Counted from the first letter of the stretch, positions 37,914 through 47,014 are shown. The stretch is DNA of 64,000 nt from JAEUMD01 sp050246945 (GCA_050246945.1 JBFWVC010000004.1:186001-250000); one strand, 5' to 3'. Numbers and translations: made by a program. The notes: generated from the sequence alone by a model not told the origin.

Positions 37914-38558
37914 TTACCGGGCTGGATCGGTTTCAGCGGTAACGAACTGACTTTGCAGCGTCGCGGCACCGGACGGGCTTGCCGGGGCGGGACGCCCGGG
38001 CGGACGCGCTATGGTCGAGACTTTGAGCGACTTCATTTCGATCGGGCGAACGGTGGCAGAACCATCTGGCCAACCGTACATCGCGAGGCCGACCACAGCG
38101 ACAATCAGAAGTGAAACACAGACCGAGACGGTCCAGCCGGCTGCGTCGCGCACTTTCGTGCGGAATCGATCGCGGCGTGCCTGCCGCACCCATCGCGCGG
38201 CTGTGCCTGCATCATAAATTGCAGGCGGTTCGTTCTCAGTGGCCGAAGCGTCTGTGTCGATTCTTAGAGCCGCCGGCGATGCCGCATTATCGGAACCCTC
38301 AACGTTGCGTGCGGGTGCGGGAGTAGCCACGTACGCGTCAACAATTGCGCGGTCTGCCTCCTCGCCCAGCCACCGCGAATTTTCCGCGCAATAGATTTGG
38401 CGTGGCGCGCTGCGGCGTTCCATGATGCGGGCGATTTCCGAGGCCAGCGCGTTCTCGTCCATCGGTTCACAGGTCGTGGGCGGCGCATCGCCTTGTGCAT
38501 TTGCGAGGGGGGCGCCGCGGTGCGGACGCAGTGCGTGAGCGAGGGGATTGCGGGTCAT
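37914..38558 (-). CDS. Hypothetical single-pass membrane protein
   Basis: 214 residues with no family I recognise. A polar N-terminal half (about 140 residues, acidic around ENALASEIARIMERR) precedes a basic patch (RWVRQARRDRFRTKVRDAAG), one membrane segment (WTVSVCVSLLIVAVVGLAMY) and a 50-residue Pro/Ala/Ser tail that would lie in the periplasm. The start at 38558 has GCGGGGG in front of it; Met33 (38462) is an alternative. It converges on the PRMT-like gene. Confidence 0.55.
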   Translation of the reverse strand: MTRNPLAHALRPHRGAPLANAQGDAPPTTCEPMDENALASEIARIMERRSAPRQIYCAENSRWLGEEADRAIVDAYVATPAPARNVEGSDNAASPAALRIDTDASATENEPPAIYDAGTAARWVRQARRDRFRTKVRDAAGWTVSVCVSLLIVAVVGLAMYGWPDGSATVRPIEMKSLKVSTIARPPGRPAPASPSGAATLQSQFVTAETDPAR

Positions 38559-39156
38559 GCTGCCCCCGCTTTCGCGCCGGCTCGCGCTGCTCCGGTGTTT
38601 GATACTGTTGCTTGTCGATGTTCGAGGTGCATCCGCGCAAATGGCCCATTGGGTTGAGTTACGCGGTGAATGGATGTTGGACTGCGATCTGCAGCTGATA
38701 AAAATGCGCTACGTGCAAACGGGCGAGGCAAGCCAACTGTGACTACAGAAGAATAAGGTGTTTCGGAACCAACGAAATTTTTCAAGAATCGGCCCGGGTG
38801 ACCGGCGAGGTGGCCTGCCACTGCATCCAGTCCAGGGATCGACCCCTCAACGTGCTCGACTTCGAACCGGCCACACACGCGCGCAATCCCCCGTGGAGCG
38901 ATGAAAAGCTCGCTCGGAGGCCAAGTCGCCGCGCTTGGCGCCCACTCAAGTTATCCACAGCACGGGTCCCTCGAACCGTGCCCCTGTGGAAAACTACACA
39001 ATGCTGATTGCTTCGGCAACTGAAAGGTTTGGAGCGGAGGTCTTTTTTGCGTCGTCATCGGCCGGTCGCTCACGCTATCAAGTTGCATTCGGCCAGGGCG
39101 GGTCGAATTGCGGAATTGCCAGACAGCAGAAAGATTGCTCTGAGGGAGATGACACG
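38559..39156. other. Intergenic region, 598 bp, with a DnaA-box-like palindrome
   Basis: The region lies between the hypothetical membrane protein and nnrU. A 60-codon plus-strand frame at 38557-38742 begins with a hydrophobic stretch (LALLRCLILLLVDVRGASAQ) but shares its start with the opposite gene and is not called. The palindromic pair of DnaA-box-like sites at 38951-38993 is described separately. Confidence 0.35.
38951..38993. promoter_or_regulatory. Paired DnaA-box-like sites around a hairpin
   Basis: TTATCCACA at 38951-38959 is a perfect DnaA box, and TGTGGAAAA at 38985-38993 is the inverted variant TTTTCCACA. Between them GCACGG and CCGTGC form a second inverted repeat, so the whole 43-bp block can fold into one imperfect hairpin. 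Neither replication genes nor further boxes were seen nearby. Confidence 0.4.
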
Positions 39157-39741
39157 ATGCTAACGATGATCATTGGACTTGTGATTTTTTTCACCGTCCA
39201 TCTCATCCCCGCCAACCCGGAAATGCGCAAGGGCCTTGTCGACCGCTATGGCGAGAATGCCTATAAAATCGGGTTCTCCATTGTCTCGCTCATCGGGTTC
39301 GTCATCATCGTGCTGGGGTATCACAAGCTGCAGGTGATGCCGGGCAAGAATCCCGTGCTGTGGGATCCGCCACAGGCACTTCGCCATGCGACCTATCTCT
39401 TGATGCTGGTCTCGATGTTTCTTCTGGTCGCGGCCTATATCCCCAGCAAGCTGCGCGACATGGTCAAGCATCCGATGCTGGGTGCCATCAAGTTCTGGGC
39501 GTTCGGTCATCTGCTGGTGAACGGCGACATGGGCTCCATAATCCTGTTCGGGTCATTCCTGATCTGGGCGATCTACGACCGCGTGTCGTTGAAATCGCGC
39601 GTTGGCGGGCGTGGGCCGCTCGGAGACAAGCCCGGCACCCTTGCGGGCGACGCGGCCGTGATAGCCATCGGGGCGGCGCTCTATCTCGGCATGGTCTATT
39701 GGGGGCATCAGGCGCTCATCGGTGTGCCGGTGTTGCCCTGA
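39157..39741 (+). CDS. nnrU: NnrU-family membrane protein
   Basis: A 194-residue polytopic inner-membrane protein with five to six hydrophobic segments (LTMIIGLVIFFTVHLIPANP, IGFSIVSLIGFVIIVLGYHK, ATYLLMLVSMFLLVAAYIP, then two more). The HLIPANPEMRKGLV and HPMLGAIKFWAFGHLLVNGD stretches are typical of the NnrU/MAPEG-neighbour family. NnrU is linked to nitric oxide and nitrite metabolism in denitrifiers, but its biochemical role is not established. GGGAG lies upstream of the ATG. No nor or nir gene is adjacent. Confidence 0.85.
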   Translation: MLTMIIGLVIFFTVHLIPANPEMRKGLVDRYGENAYKIGFSIVSLIGFVIIVLGYHKLQVMPGKNPVLWDPPQALRHATYLLMLVSMFLLVAAYIPSKLRDMVKHPMLGAIKFWAFGHLLVNGDMGSIILFGSFLIWAIYDRVSLKSRVGGRGPLGDKPGTLAGDAAVIAIGAALYLGMVYWGHQALIGVPVLP

Positions 39742-40185
39742 ACCAGCGGCATGGCGGACAGGCACGCAACGGACGAAACGCGGATCACAGCGCACCCAAT
39801 CTGCCACGGCGCAAGAGTATCAGTCGGGTTGCTTAATGGATGTTCAGGCCGAAGGCGGTGGAACCACCAGCAATTTGAAGTCGTCGTGGTCTTCTCCGGG
39901 AGCCGCTGGATGGAATCGCCTATATCGAAAGGCGTAGAGCTTCGCTTGTGCGGCGCTCCATTCGAGCGCCGGCAGGTCCGTGCCGAAGTCGATATGGCAG
40001 GCTTGTTCCTCCAAGACCAAGGCGGGCGCCGACTTCAAGCCGGTTGAACCGGTTTCTCCGTACTCCTGGGAAGACACGCGTCACCGTCTCTCAGATACCA
40101 ATCGCGCTGAAGCGAAAGGGCATGTCACGCGAGTGCAGCGGGCCTGTTGTGATAAGCTGAGAGAACACGGCAACGGAGCATCGCG
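39742..40185. other. Intergenic region, 444 bp
   Basis: Between nnrU and the cytochrome b561 gene. It contains one plausible minus-strand small frame (39844-40077, listed separately). Nothing else is recognised. Confidence 0.35.
39844..40077 (-). CDS. Possible small hypothetical protein
   Basis: A 77-codon frame with a GTG start. Codon use looks natural for this genome (GAC TTC GGC ACG GAC CTG CCG GCG CTC) and the composition is protein-like and mildly acidic (HIDFGTDLPALEWSAAQA). It has no signal peptide or membrane segment and I recognise no family. It could be a chance frame or a degraded gene. Confidence 0.3.
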   Translation of the reverse strand: MSSQEYGETGSTGLKSAPALVLEEQACHIDFGTDLPALEWSAAQAKLYAFRYRRFHPAAPGEDHDDFKLLVVPPPSA

Positions 40186-40770
40186 ATGGCTCGTCAAGAC
40201 GATTTGGCCACTTGGCACTATCGGCCCGTGGCGCGGTTCCTGCACTGGCTGGTTGCGGGGCTCATCCTCGTTCAGATCACGACCGGAGTGGTCATGGTCT
40301 ACGAGGGAGCGGAGCACAGCATCTGGGAACGGCTGACCAATTCACTCAGGCTGTGGGATGTGCACAAGCTGCTCGGCCTTGTCATTCTGGCTCTCGTGCT
40401 GATCCGATTGGCGTACAGGCTCGCGAGCGGCACCCCGCCCGACGAGCCGACGCTGGAGATCTGGCAGCGTGAGGCTTCGCATCTGGTACATGCCTGGATC
40501 TATTTCCTATTGATCCTGATTGCCGTTCTGGGCTGGCTCGGCATTTCGCTCTATCCGGCGCTGGTGGTGTTCGATCATATCAAGATACCGGCACTTATGC
40601 AGCCGGACCGCCCGACTTCAGAAGCCGTGCTCACGGCCCACGTGATTGCCGTGGTCACGCTGGTTGTTATTCTCGCCATTCATATTTCTGCGGCGCTCTT
40701 CCATCATTTCATTCGGCGCGACGACGTGTTGCGACGCATGCTGCCCGGTTTGCGCGCGCGCGATCCCTGA
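40186..40770 (+). CDS. Cytochrome b561
   Basis: A four-helix di-heme b-type cytochrome of 194 residues that passes electrons in the inner membrane. The hydrophobic segments carry the expected His ligands: RFLHWLVAGLILVQITTG (His20), DVHKLLGLVILALVLIRLAY (His60), VHAWIYFLLILIAVLGWLG and TAHVIAVVTLVVILAIHISA. CATCGC lies between AACGGAG and the ATG, a reasonable ribosome site. Electron partner and physiological role are unknown; its neighbour nnrU hints at respiration. Confidence 0.92.
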   Translation: MARQDDLATWHYRPVARFLHWLVAGLILVQITTGVVMVYEGAEHSIWERLTNSLRLWDVHKLLGLVILALVLIRLAYRLASGTPPDEPTLEIWQREASHLVHAWIYFLLILIAVLGWLGISLYPALVVFDHIKIPALMQPDRPTSEAVLTAHVIAVVTLVVILAIHISAALFHHFIRRDDVLRRMLPGLRARDP

Positions 40771-40956
40771 GCATCCTCGCACTGCTGCGACAATGCTGTT
40801 TGACTGGAAGCGCGATCGGAGGAGGCGTGGATCATCGCTGGCCGACACGGTGCGGGTGACACGTGTCATCGCGTGCCTGCGTTACTCAGATCATAACATG
40901 GCTGCATTCTGCTGCGGGCGTCGGACGGATTTCGCGATCGCGTGGTTTTTGATCAG

Positions 40957-42747
40957 ATGAGCGATAAAGAGCTTACAAAGCGATGGTGCGATGCCTCCGC
41001 CTGCTCCTTAGTGTCCCGACTCCGACGCTTGGTTTCCAAGCATCAGTCCGGAACCCCAGCCATCCGTTCTATGGTGTTTTGGATTCACGGTCGATTGCCG
41101 ACCTTCGCCCGGGACTCAAACGGCCGATCTAGAACACTGGCGGCAGCCATCTTCATCTGTTTGGGGTTTGGACTACTCTCGATGGTGCTTGGTCCCGACA
41201 ACAATTGGGACCTGCGCTTCTATCACCTGTATGCGCCGTGGGCTTATCTACATGATCGCTACACTTATGACATCGGTCCGGCGCAGTTGCAGGGCTATTT
41301 CAATCCCACACCGGATTTCTTATTCTATGGACTCATTTCATCACCCCTCAATGATTTCCCTCGCGTAATAGCCTTCATCATGGGAGCCTTGCACGGGATC
41401 AACGCCGTGTTGGTTCTTGCGATTGCTCGGCAAGTTATTCACCCAGCCGATGGCCTGGTGCGCGCGGTGTTGCAAGCCTGCGCGCTTCTACTCGGAGTGA
41501 GCGGCGCCGGCTTCATATCGCTGATTGGCCTGACGACAGGCGATCTTCTCAACTCGATCTTCCTGTTGTCCGCGCTGCTGGGAATTCTGAAGATTTCCGA
41601 CACGGAGACGGCTTCCAGCGCCATGACCAGATTTGGCTTGTCCGGAATGCTCGGGGGCATCGGCCTCGGGCTCAAGTACACGGCCGCTATCTTCATGCCG
41701 GGCCTCGTTCTCGCTGCCGTCTGTACAGCGATCCGCCAGCGCAGCATGGCGGGCTTTATCGTGTTCATCGCCATGCTGCTCGCTGGGCTTTCGCTGGCGG
41801 CGGGGCATCACATGCTGGTTTTGTACGAGCGCTTCGGCAATCCGTTCTTTCCATCGCTCAACAATATATTTCGATCACCCGTCTACGATTTCGTGTCGTT
41901 GCGGGATCCGCAGTTTCTCCCGAACACAGTTCTTCAGGCTATTGGCTATCCGTTCTATTGGACGATCAGGAACGTGCACGTGGTTTCGGAATTGCCCTTC
42001 CGCGATTGGCGCGGTGCGATGGCTTGGGTTGCCATTGCTGTATGGTGTGCAACTCTACTCGCGCGGTATGTGCGCGGACGCAAGTGCAGGTCGGGACAGC
42101 CATCCGATACACGTAGTCTCGGCTTGATCGTACTCTTCGTGGTGGCGTCGTACTTCGCCTGGGCGCTGGGCTTCGGCATCTACAGGTATGCCGTGACGCT
42201 TGAAATGCTTACCGGCGTGGTAGTCGTGGGCGTGCTCGTTGATGTCTTCAAGTGGAATGGCTTCAGAACGACCAGTGCGCTTGCTTTGCTCCTCGTTGCG
42301 CTCGTTACGACCCAATATCTCGACTGGGGGCGGGGCTTTAATCCATCTCAGGGTATAAGGCCCGCACCTTATGCCGAAAAATACATCGATATCCGCGTGC
42401 CGCCGCTTCCAGAGAACAGCATTGTCCTGCTTGCGACCGGGCAGCCGGCCTCGTATTTCATCCCATACGCGGAGCCAACGGCCCGTTTCCTCGGGATAGA
42501 AAACAATTTCCTCAAGCTGGCGCAGGGCAACGAACTCGTGGCCGAGATCAGGCGACTCATGCGGACGTCTGGTGCGCCCAAATTTATCGTCAGCGTCGGT
42601 GCGTTCGATGCAAAAGGACTCAACGAGATTTTGAGGCAATTCGATCTGAAGTTGGCTTCGGCACCATGCCGTCCGATCATTTCGAACCTGGAAGAACATC
42701 GCCTCAGCTTGTGCCCAACGACACCACTAGTGGAGAGCGGTGGCTAA
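40957..42747 (+). CDS. Polytopic membrane protein, glycosyltransferase 39/87-like
   Basis: About 596 residues with 10-12 hydrophobic segments starting at LAAAIFICLGFGLLSMVL. The first large loop (GPDNNWDLRFYHLYAPWAYL) has the acidic and aromatic residues seen in GT-C glycosyltransferases that use polyprenyl-phosphate sugars. A soluble C-terminal part follows from about residue 480 (FIPYAEPTARFLGIENN). I cannot assign a family with certainty. The start is not secure: a GTG at 40942 is also in frame. It converges on a GT2 glycosyltransferase gene, so a role in surface polysaccharide is plausible. The stop codon touches the family A repeat. Confidence 0.65.
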   Translation: MSDKELTKRWCDASACSLVSRLRRLVSKHQSGTPAIRSMVFWIHGRLPTFARDSNGRSRTLAAAIFICLGFGLLSMVLGPDNNWDLRFYHLYAPWAYLHDRYTYDIGPAQLQGYFNPTPDFLFYGLISSPLNDFPRVIAFIMGALHGINAVLVLAIARQVIHPADGLVRAVLQACALLLGVSGAGFISLIGLTTGDLLNSIFLLSALLGILKISDTETASSAMTRFGLSGMLGGIGLGLKYTAAIFMPGLVLAAVCTAIRQRSMAGFIVFIAMLLAGLSLAAGHHMLVLYERFGNPFFPSLNNIFRSPVYDFVSLRDPQFLPNTVLQAIGYPFYWTIRNVHVVSELPFRDWRGAMAWVAIAVWCATLLARYVRGRKCRSGQPSDTRSLGLIVLFVVASYFAWALGFGIYRYAVTLEMLTGVVVVGVLVDVFKWNGFRTTSALALLLVALVTTQYLDWGRGFNPSQGIRPAPYAEKYIDIRVPPLPENSIVLLATGQPASYFIPYAEPTARFLGIENNFLKLAQGNELVAEIRRLMRTSGAPKFIVSVGAFDAKGLNEILRQFDLKLASAPCRPIISNLEEHRLSLCPTTPLVESGG

Positions 42748-42850
42748 AGCGTGTCACGAATTTTGAGATTCGCTCGTGGGGCTATTGAATTCTTGTTTTT
42801 ATGCATGTCGTTGTCGCAACGCAGCGGCATGATTTTGCTCGACACGTATT
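42746..42850 (-). repeat. Interspersed repeat of the Hyphomicrobiales type, family A, copy 2
   Basis: Same layout as 30849-30952: on the plus strand AAAGCGTGTCACGAATTTTG, AGATTCGCTC, TTCTTGTTTTTATGCATGTC, GTTGTCGCAACGCAGCGG and GCTCGACACG. It begins inside the stop codon of the upstream membrane-protein gene and lies between two convergent genes. Confidence 0.8.
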
Positions 42851-42892
42851 GGAGGGTGTCGCGCCGGATGCGGGCGGTGGAGGCTGCGAATT

Positions 42893-43882
42893 CTACCTGT
42901 CGCGGGTGGCGTGGTCTGCATTCAGATAGATCAACTTGCGGATCTCGATCTGCGCGTGTGCCATGGCGTCGAGAATGAGGCCCGCGGTCATGAGCAAAAG
43001 CGAGCACACGCCAAGTCCGATCGACGCGATGAGAGTTGGAAAGCGGGGGACGAGTCCAGTACGCATGTATTCCGCGAATACTGGGAGGAAGAGGGTAAGC
43101 GCGGCTATCAGAAACCCACCGGAGGCCACGCTGAAGAACAGCAAGGGCCGGTGCAAGCGAAGCAAGTTGACGATTGTCCACAAAATGCGAAATCCGTCTC
43201 GATAGGTGTGCAACTTGCTCAGGCTGCCCGGTGCCCGCGCCGAGTAGGCGCACTCGACTTCGCGCATGGGCATGCGAAGGAGTGCGGCATGAACCGTCAT
43301 CTCGGTTTCGATTTCAAAGCCGCCGGACTTGACCGGGAACGATTTGACGTAACGTCTGGACAGCACGCGGTAGCCGGAAAAGCAATCGTCGAACCTGCTT
43401 CCGAAGAGCGCGCGCAACAGGCGGTTGAAGAGCAGGTTTCCCCATCGGTGACCAGGCGGGTAGGCATCATCGCTTGCACTGCAACGCGCGGCTACGACCA
43501 TGTCGAGGCGTTCCGCGCTGAGCAAATCAACCAGCCAAGGCGCTGCGTTGGCGTCGTAGGTGCCGTCACCATCCGCAAGGATATATATATCGGCATCGAT
43601 TGCGGTGAATGCGCGGCGGACTGCATTTCCTTTGCCACGCAATGCTTCCACGAGAACCTGGGCGCCCGCTCCATGGGCGACCTTGGCAGTGCTATCGGTC
43701 GACCCGTTGTCAATCACATACACTATTGCATTGGGGAGCGCAGTCTTGAAGCGGGCGATGGTGCCGCCAACGGTCGCGGCTTCGTTGAGGCATGGCAGCA
43801 CGACGGCGATGCGTTTGCCGGTCTTTCGGGCGCCACCGCTCGCCTGGCGCTCATCCCGTTGCGGTGGCTTGCGTTCGCTCAT
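42893..43882 (-). CDS. Family 2 glycosyltransferase, polyprenyl-phosphate sugar synthase type
   Basis: A 329-residue GT2 enzyme. The GT-A domain has RIAVVLPCLNEAATVGGTIA, the nucleotide-sugar loop VIDNGSTDST, and the DxD-type motif LADGDGTYD. GHRWGNLLFNRLLRALFGSR and FDDCFSGYRVLSRRYVKSFP are typical of DPM1/GtrB-like enzymes. Two C-terminal membrane segments follow (FFSVASGGFLIAALTLFLPV and IASIGLGVCSLLLMTAGLIL). It would load a sugar from NDP-sugar onto undecaprenyl phosphate for use on the periplasmic face, perhaps by the neighbouring membrane protein. Confidence 0.88.
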   Translation of the reverse strand: MSERKPPQRDERQASGGARKTGKRIAVVLPCLNEAATVGGTIARFKTALPNAIVYVIDNGSTDSTAKVAHGAGAQVLVEALRGKGNAVRRAFTAIDADIYILADGDGTYDANAAPWLVDLLSAERLDMVVAARCSASDDAYPPGHRWGNLLFNRLLRALFGSRFDDCFSGYRVLSRRYVKSFPVKSGGFEIETEMTVHAALLRMPMREVECAYSARAPGSLSKLHTYRDGFRILWTIVNLLRLHRPLLFFSVASGGFLIAALTLFLPVFAEYMRTGLVPRFPTLIASIGLGVCSLLLMTAGLILDAMAHAQIEIRKLIYLNADHATRDR

Positions 43883-43947
43883 CGGGATCTCGCCATATTA
43901 TCAAATCCAGTCATTCTCGACCGCAGATTACGAATTACGTCTCGGAG

Positions 43948-44721
43948 CTATTCGAGATGAGACAATATAAAATCGACCGAGGCGGACAGATCGGCAACCG
44001 TAGCGGTAGGGCGGTGTATGAAGCGCTCCTCGTCGCCGGGCCGGTACTTTCCGGTGCGCACGAGAATGCCCATGCCAATTCCAGCGTTGATCGCACCTGC
44101 GACGTCGGATTCAGCGTCATCACCAACCATCGCCACCTGGTGCGGTAAACACTGCATGCTCGCCAGTGCAGCTTTGAAGAAGTCCGGAGACGGCTTGCCA
44201 AGAACTAACGCAATACGATTGCTCGCAAACTCGAGAGCTGCAACGAATGGCCCTGCGTCGAGACTGAGCTTGCCGTCGTGATCCCTGAATGAACGGTTCT
44301 TGGCGAGTGCAATAAGGTCTGCCCCGTTCAAAAGGGTGCGGAATGCGGCATTCATGGCGATGTAGTCGAGACGGTGTCCCACGTCACCCACTACGACAGC
44401 GTTGCGAGGTCCGTCAGGCAATCCTGAAAATTCACTTTCAATTGCCGGGTGAACGAGCAGGTGTGGCGTCGCGCCGTTGGTTGCGAGCCAGTTCCGCGCG
44501 GCCTCAATGGGAGTGAAGAGCTCGTCGCTTGCGATGCCAAGGCCCATCACTTCGAGAGTTCTCAGGATCTCGTCTTTTGATGATCGGGTCGTATTCGTCA
44601 CAAACCGGATCCGAACTTGCCGCGCCCGCAACTGCTCAATAGCTGCGAGCGAGCCTGGAATGATCCGGTTCTCCTCGTATACAACTCCGGCCAAATCAAG
44701 AAGCACGCCACTAATCGGCAT
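43948..44721 (-). CDS. HAD-IIA phosphatase, LHPP-like
   Basis: 257 residues with HAD motif I as LLDLAGVVYEE: the nucleophile Asp9 is present but the usual second Asp is Ala. Motif II is FVTNTTRSSKDE, motif III includes LGKPSPDFF and motif IV is VAMVGDDAESDVAGAINAG. The same loss of the second Asp occurs in human LHPP (DISGVL), which hydrolyses phosphohistidine, phospholysine and pyrophosphate, so LHPP-type activity is more likely than a classic NagD phosphatase. The ATG lies 66 bp upstream of the GT2 start on the same strand. Confidence 0.85.
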   Translation of the reverse strand: MPISGVLLDLAGVVYEENRIIPGSLAAIEQLRARQVRIRFVTNTTRSSKDEILRTLEVMGLGIASDELFTPIEAARNWLATNGATPHLLVHPAIESEFSGLPDGPRNAVVVGDVGHRLDYIAMNAAFRTLLNGADLIALAKNRSFRDHDGKLSLDAGPFVAALEFASNRIALVLGKPSPDFFKAALASMQCLPHQVAMVGDDAESDVAGAINAGIGMGILVRTGKYRPGDEERFIHRPTATVADLSASVDFILSHLE

Positions 44722-45368
44722 CGTTATTCGACCTGGTTGCTGTCGCAGGGCTCGAAATGGCCAAAACCTATCAGATTTGACGCTTTTCGCCCAACATCAA
44801 GAGTGTGGCCATGCGCTTCAGACTTCATCCGCAAAGCGTTTGGATGGACGAGATTGCTTGAGCCCTTAGCGATGTCCGAACCGGGCCGAGGCTCGATTGA
44901 AGTCGGTGACCATTGCGCTTGCGATTGGCGGCAGTGCAGTCACGTTCCTTTGAACGATCCACGACGGGCGACAACGCCGACGACGATATCGCCGTTGCGA
45001 TGGGTGCGGAGTTTTGAGCACGCCCGCGACATGCAGTATCGCAGCATTGAGGACGTTTCGATCATAGAGCCAACAAAGATCGAGGCGGGTCGCTGTACGT
45101 TCCATCCCTTGTCGGATGTGACAGCGCCATGCATTCCGCGCATGGCGCTGCTGCATCATTCGGTTGCTGCTGCCCTTGCAATGCATGGCTGGAGCGGTCT
45201 TGCGGTGCAATCCTTGTGCATGAAATCTGTATCCATTAGCGTTGGTTCATCCATTTGAACTCTTCCATCCGATGAAGCATGGGCCACAGCAGCGGCAGCA
45301 TACGGGGGGATGGAAGCAGGCAGTGCGCGCCTCGCACAGCCGCTCGCGCGACACGTGCGCGAACCGAG
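44722..45368. other. Intergenic region, about 650 bp
   Basis: It lies between the divergent HAD and gltD-like genes. Open frames on both strands are rich in Cys, His, Arg and Ser and overlap one another, as expected for non-coding sequence. No repeat family, terminator or RNA gene was recognised. If gltD starts at 45279, the region is shorter by 90 bp. Confidence 0.35.
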
Positions 45369-46832
45369 GTGGAGCGGGCTGGCGCCTATCTGCATATTTC
45401 AAGAAGGGATGTGAGGCCCGCTCCCGTGGTGGAACGCGTCAAACACTTCTATGAGTTTGTGGGTGGCATGGCGGATGAGCATGCAGCGGTACAGGCCGAG
45501 AGATGCATGGATTGCGGCACGCCCTATTGCCATTTCGGTTGCCCTGTCAACAACGAGATTCCCGACTGGAATGAGATGGTCGTGTGCTCGCAGTGGCGTC
45601 GAGCGGCGCGCAATCTGCAACTGACGAACAATTTCCCGGAGATAACAGGACGCATCTGCCCGGCGCCATGCGAAGAGGCGTGCACGCTCTACCTTCACGA
45701 CGCGCCGGTAACCATCAAGTCGATCGAGCGGGCCATTGCTGATCGAGCCTTCGCGGAAGGGTGGGTTGTTCCGGAGCCCTCGGCGCAGCGTTCCCACAAG
45801 GTGGTGGCAATCGTGGGGTCCGGACCAGCCGGACTCGCCGCGGCACAGCAATTGGCGCGAAATGGCCACGATGTGCGGGTGTTTGAGCGCGATGCAAAGC
45901 CGGGCGGATTGATGCGTTATGGCATTCCCGACTTCAAGCTCGACAAGATGCACATCGACAGGCGCATTGCGCAGCTTCGGGCCGAGGGAATCCGCTTCTT
46001 CTGCAATACAGCCGTGGGTAGCGTGACGTCGGCTCGAGATCTTACATCTCAACATGACGCAGTTATTCTGGCCTGCGGCGCAGGTCTACCTCGGACCCTC
46101 AACGTCCCGGGGGTCGTCATGAAGGGCGTAAGCTATGCGATGGCCTATCTTCGACAGCAGAACATGCGTATCGAAGGCCGGGTGGCCGCTGAGGAACCCA
46201 TCGATGCGCGCGACAGGAACGTCGTCGTTATCGGGAGCGGTGATACGGCGTGTGATTGCATTGGGACGGCGTTCCGCCAGGGAGCACGAACGGTTACCCA
46301 GATCGATATCCATCCGATGCCGCAGCGAGCGGAAGACAAGCTCATGAGTTGGCCGTTCCGTCCGGTGAAATTCAGGGTTTCGTCAAGTCAGGCTGAAGGC
46401 GTTGAGCGAGAGTTTCAGACCGGGACCCTGGAGTTGGTCGGGAAACAAGGGCACGTAACAGCGGTCCGTTGCGCCCTTGTCAACGATGCACGCCGCCCGA
46501 TCCCGGGCACCCAGTTCGATCTGCCCGCCGAACTTGTTCTCATTGCAATTGGTTTTTCCGGACCGGACATCGGACAGATCGATGCGGAACTCGGGCTCTT
46601 GCGCAGCGCACGGGGGACAATCGCCGCGACGGAGTGGGATTACGCCACCAACGTGCCGGGAGTTTTCGCTGCGGGGGATGTTCGGAGGGGGCCATCACTC
46701 GTCGTCTGGGCGATCCGAGAAGGCCGACGCGCGGCAGCGTCGGTGGATGCTTTTCTTCGGGCAGCGCGGTCAGCGGAGACGGCGCCAGATCGAGAATATC
46801 CGCCTTTGACCAATGCGGATGGCGTGCCTTGA
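45369..46832 (+). CDS. gltD: Glutamate synthase small-subunit-like NADPH oxidoreductase (GltD)
   Basis: 487 residues: an N-terminal domain with two Cys clusters for [4Fe-4S] centres (CMDCGTPYCHFGCPV and GRICPAPCEEACTL), an FAD site (VVAIVGSGPAGLAAAQQLAR), RYGIPDFKLDKMHIDRRIAQ, an NADPH site (NVVVIGSGDTACDCIGTAFR) and the C-terminal FAD contact VFAAGDVRRGPSLVVWAI. GltD feeds electrons to GltB in ammonia assimilation; homologues serve other partners. No gltB is adjacent. The start was put at GTG 45369 because the family begins there (AGAYLHISRRDVRPAPV). An ATG at 45279 would add 30 residues unlike GltD. Confidence 0.88.
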   Translation: MERAGAYLHISRRDVRPAPVVERVKHFYEFVGGMADEHAAVQAERCMDCGTPYCHFGCPVNNEIPDWNEMVVCSQWRRAARNLQLTNNFPEITGRICPAPCEEACTLYLHDAPVTIKSIERAIADRAFAEGWVVPEPSAQRSHKVVAIVGSGPAGLAAAQQLARNGHDVRVFERDAKPGGLMRYGIPDFKLDKMHIDRRIAQLRAEGIRFFCNTAVGSVTSARDLTSQHDAVILACGAGLPRTLNVPGVVMKGVSYAMAYLRQQNMRIEGRVAAEEPIDARDRNVVVIGSGDTACDCIGTAFRQGARTVTQIDIHPMPQRAEDKLMSWPFRPVKFRVSSSQAEGVEREFQTGTLELVGKQGHVTAVRCALVNDARRPIPGTQFDLPAELVLIAIGFSGPDIGQIDAELGLLRSARGTIAATEWDYATNVPGVFAAGDVRRGPSLVVWAIREGRRAAASVDAFLRAARSAETAPDREYPPLTNADGVP

Positions 46833-47014
46833 CGCATGTGGCATCGAATTCATAGTCGGAGATAACGGGGCTGCTCCGGCCCCGGAATGATGATGCTTGC
46901 GCTTCGCGGTTTTCGCAGATCGGGCGCATTTGCTGTTGGTCGCGCGCATGATCTCAACACGGACATTGCGGCCGAGCAGCCGGCTGCGGGCTTGCGTGTT
47001 ACCAATCGTGATAT

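Noticed and set aside
38557..38742. Plus-strand 60-codon frame with a signal-peptide-like start
   Set aside because: Its start codon is the complement of the start of the opposite gene, there is no ribosome site and the mature part would be only about 30 residues.
40920..40950. Possible third copy of the family C stem (GGATTTCGCGATCGCG)
   Set aside because: Only a short half-site is similar and no matching left arm was found.
44617..45258. Plus-strand frame of 213 codons between the HAD and gltD genes
   Set aside because: It starts inside the opposite HAD gene and its composition changes abruptly; no domain or conserved pattern could be seen.
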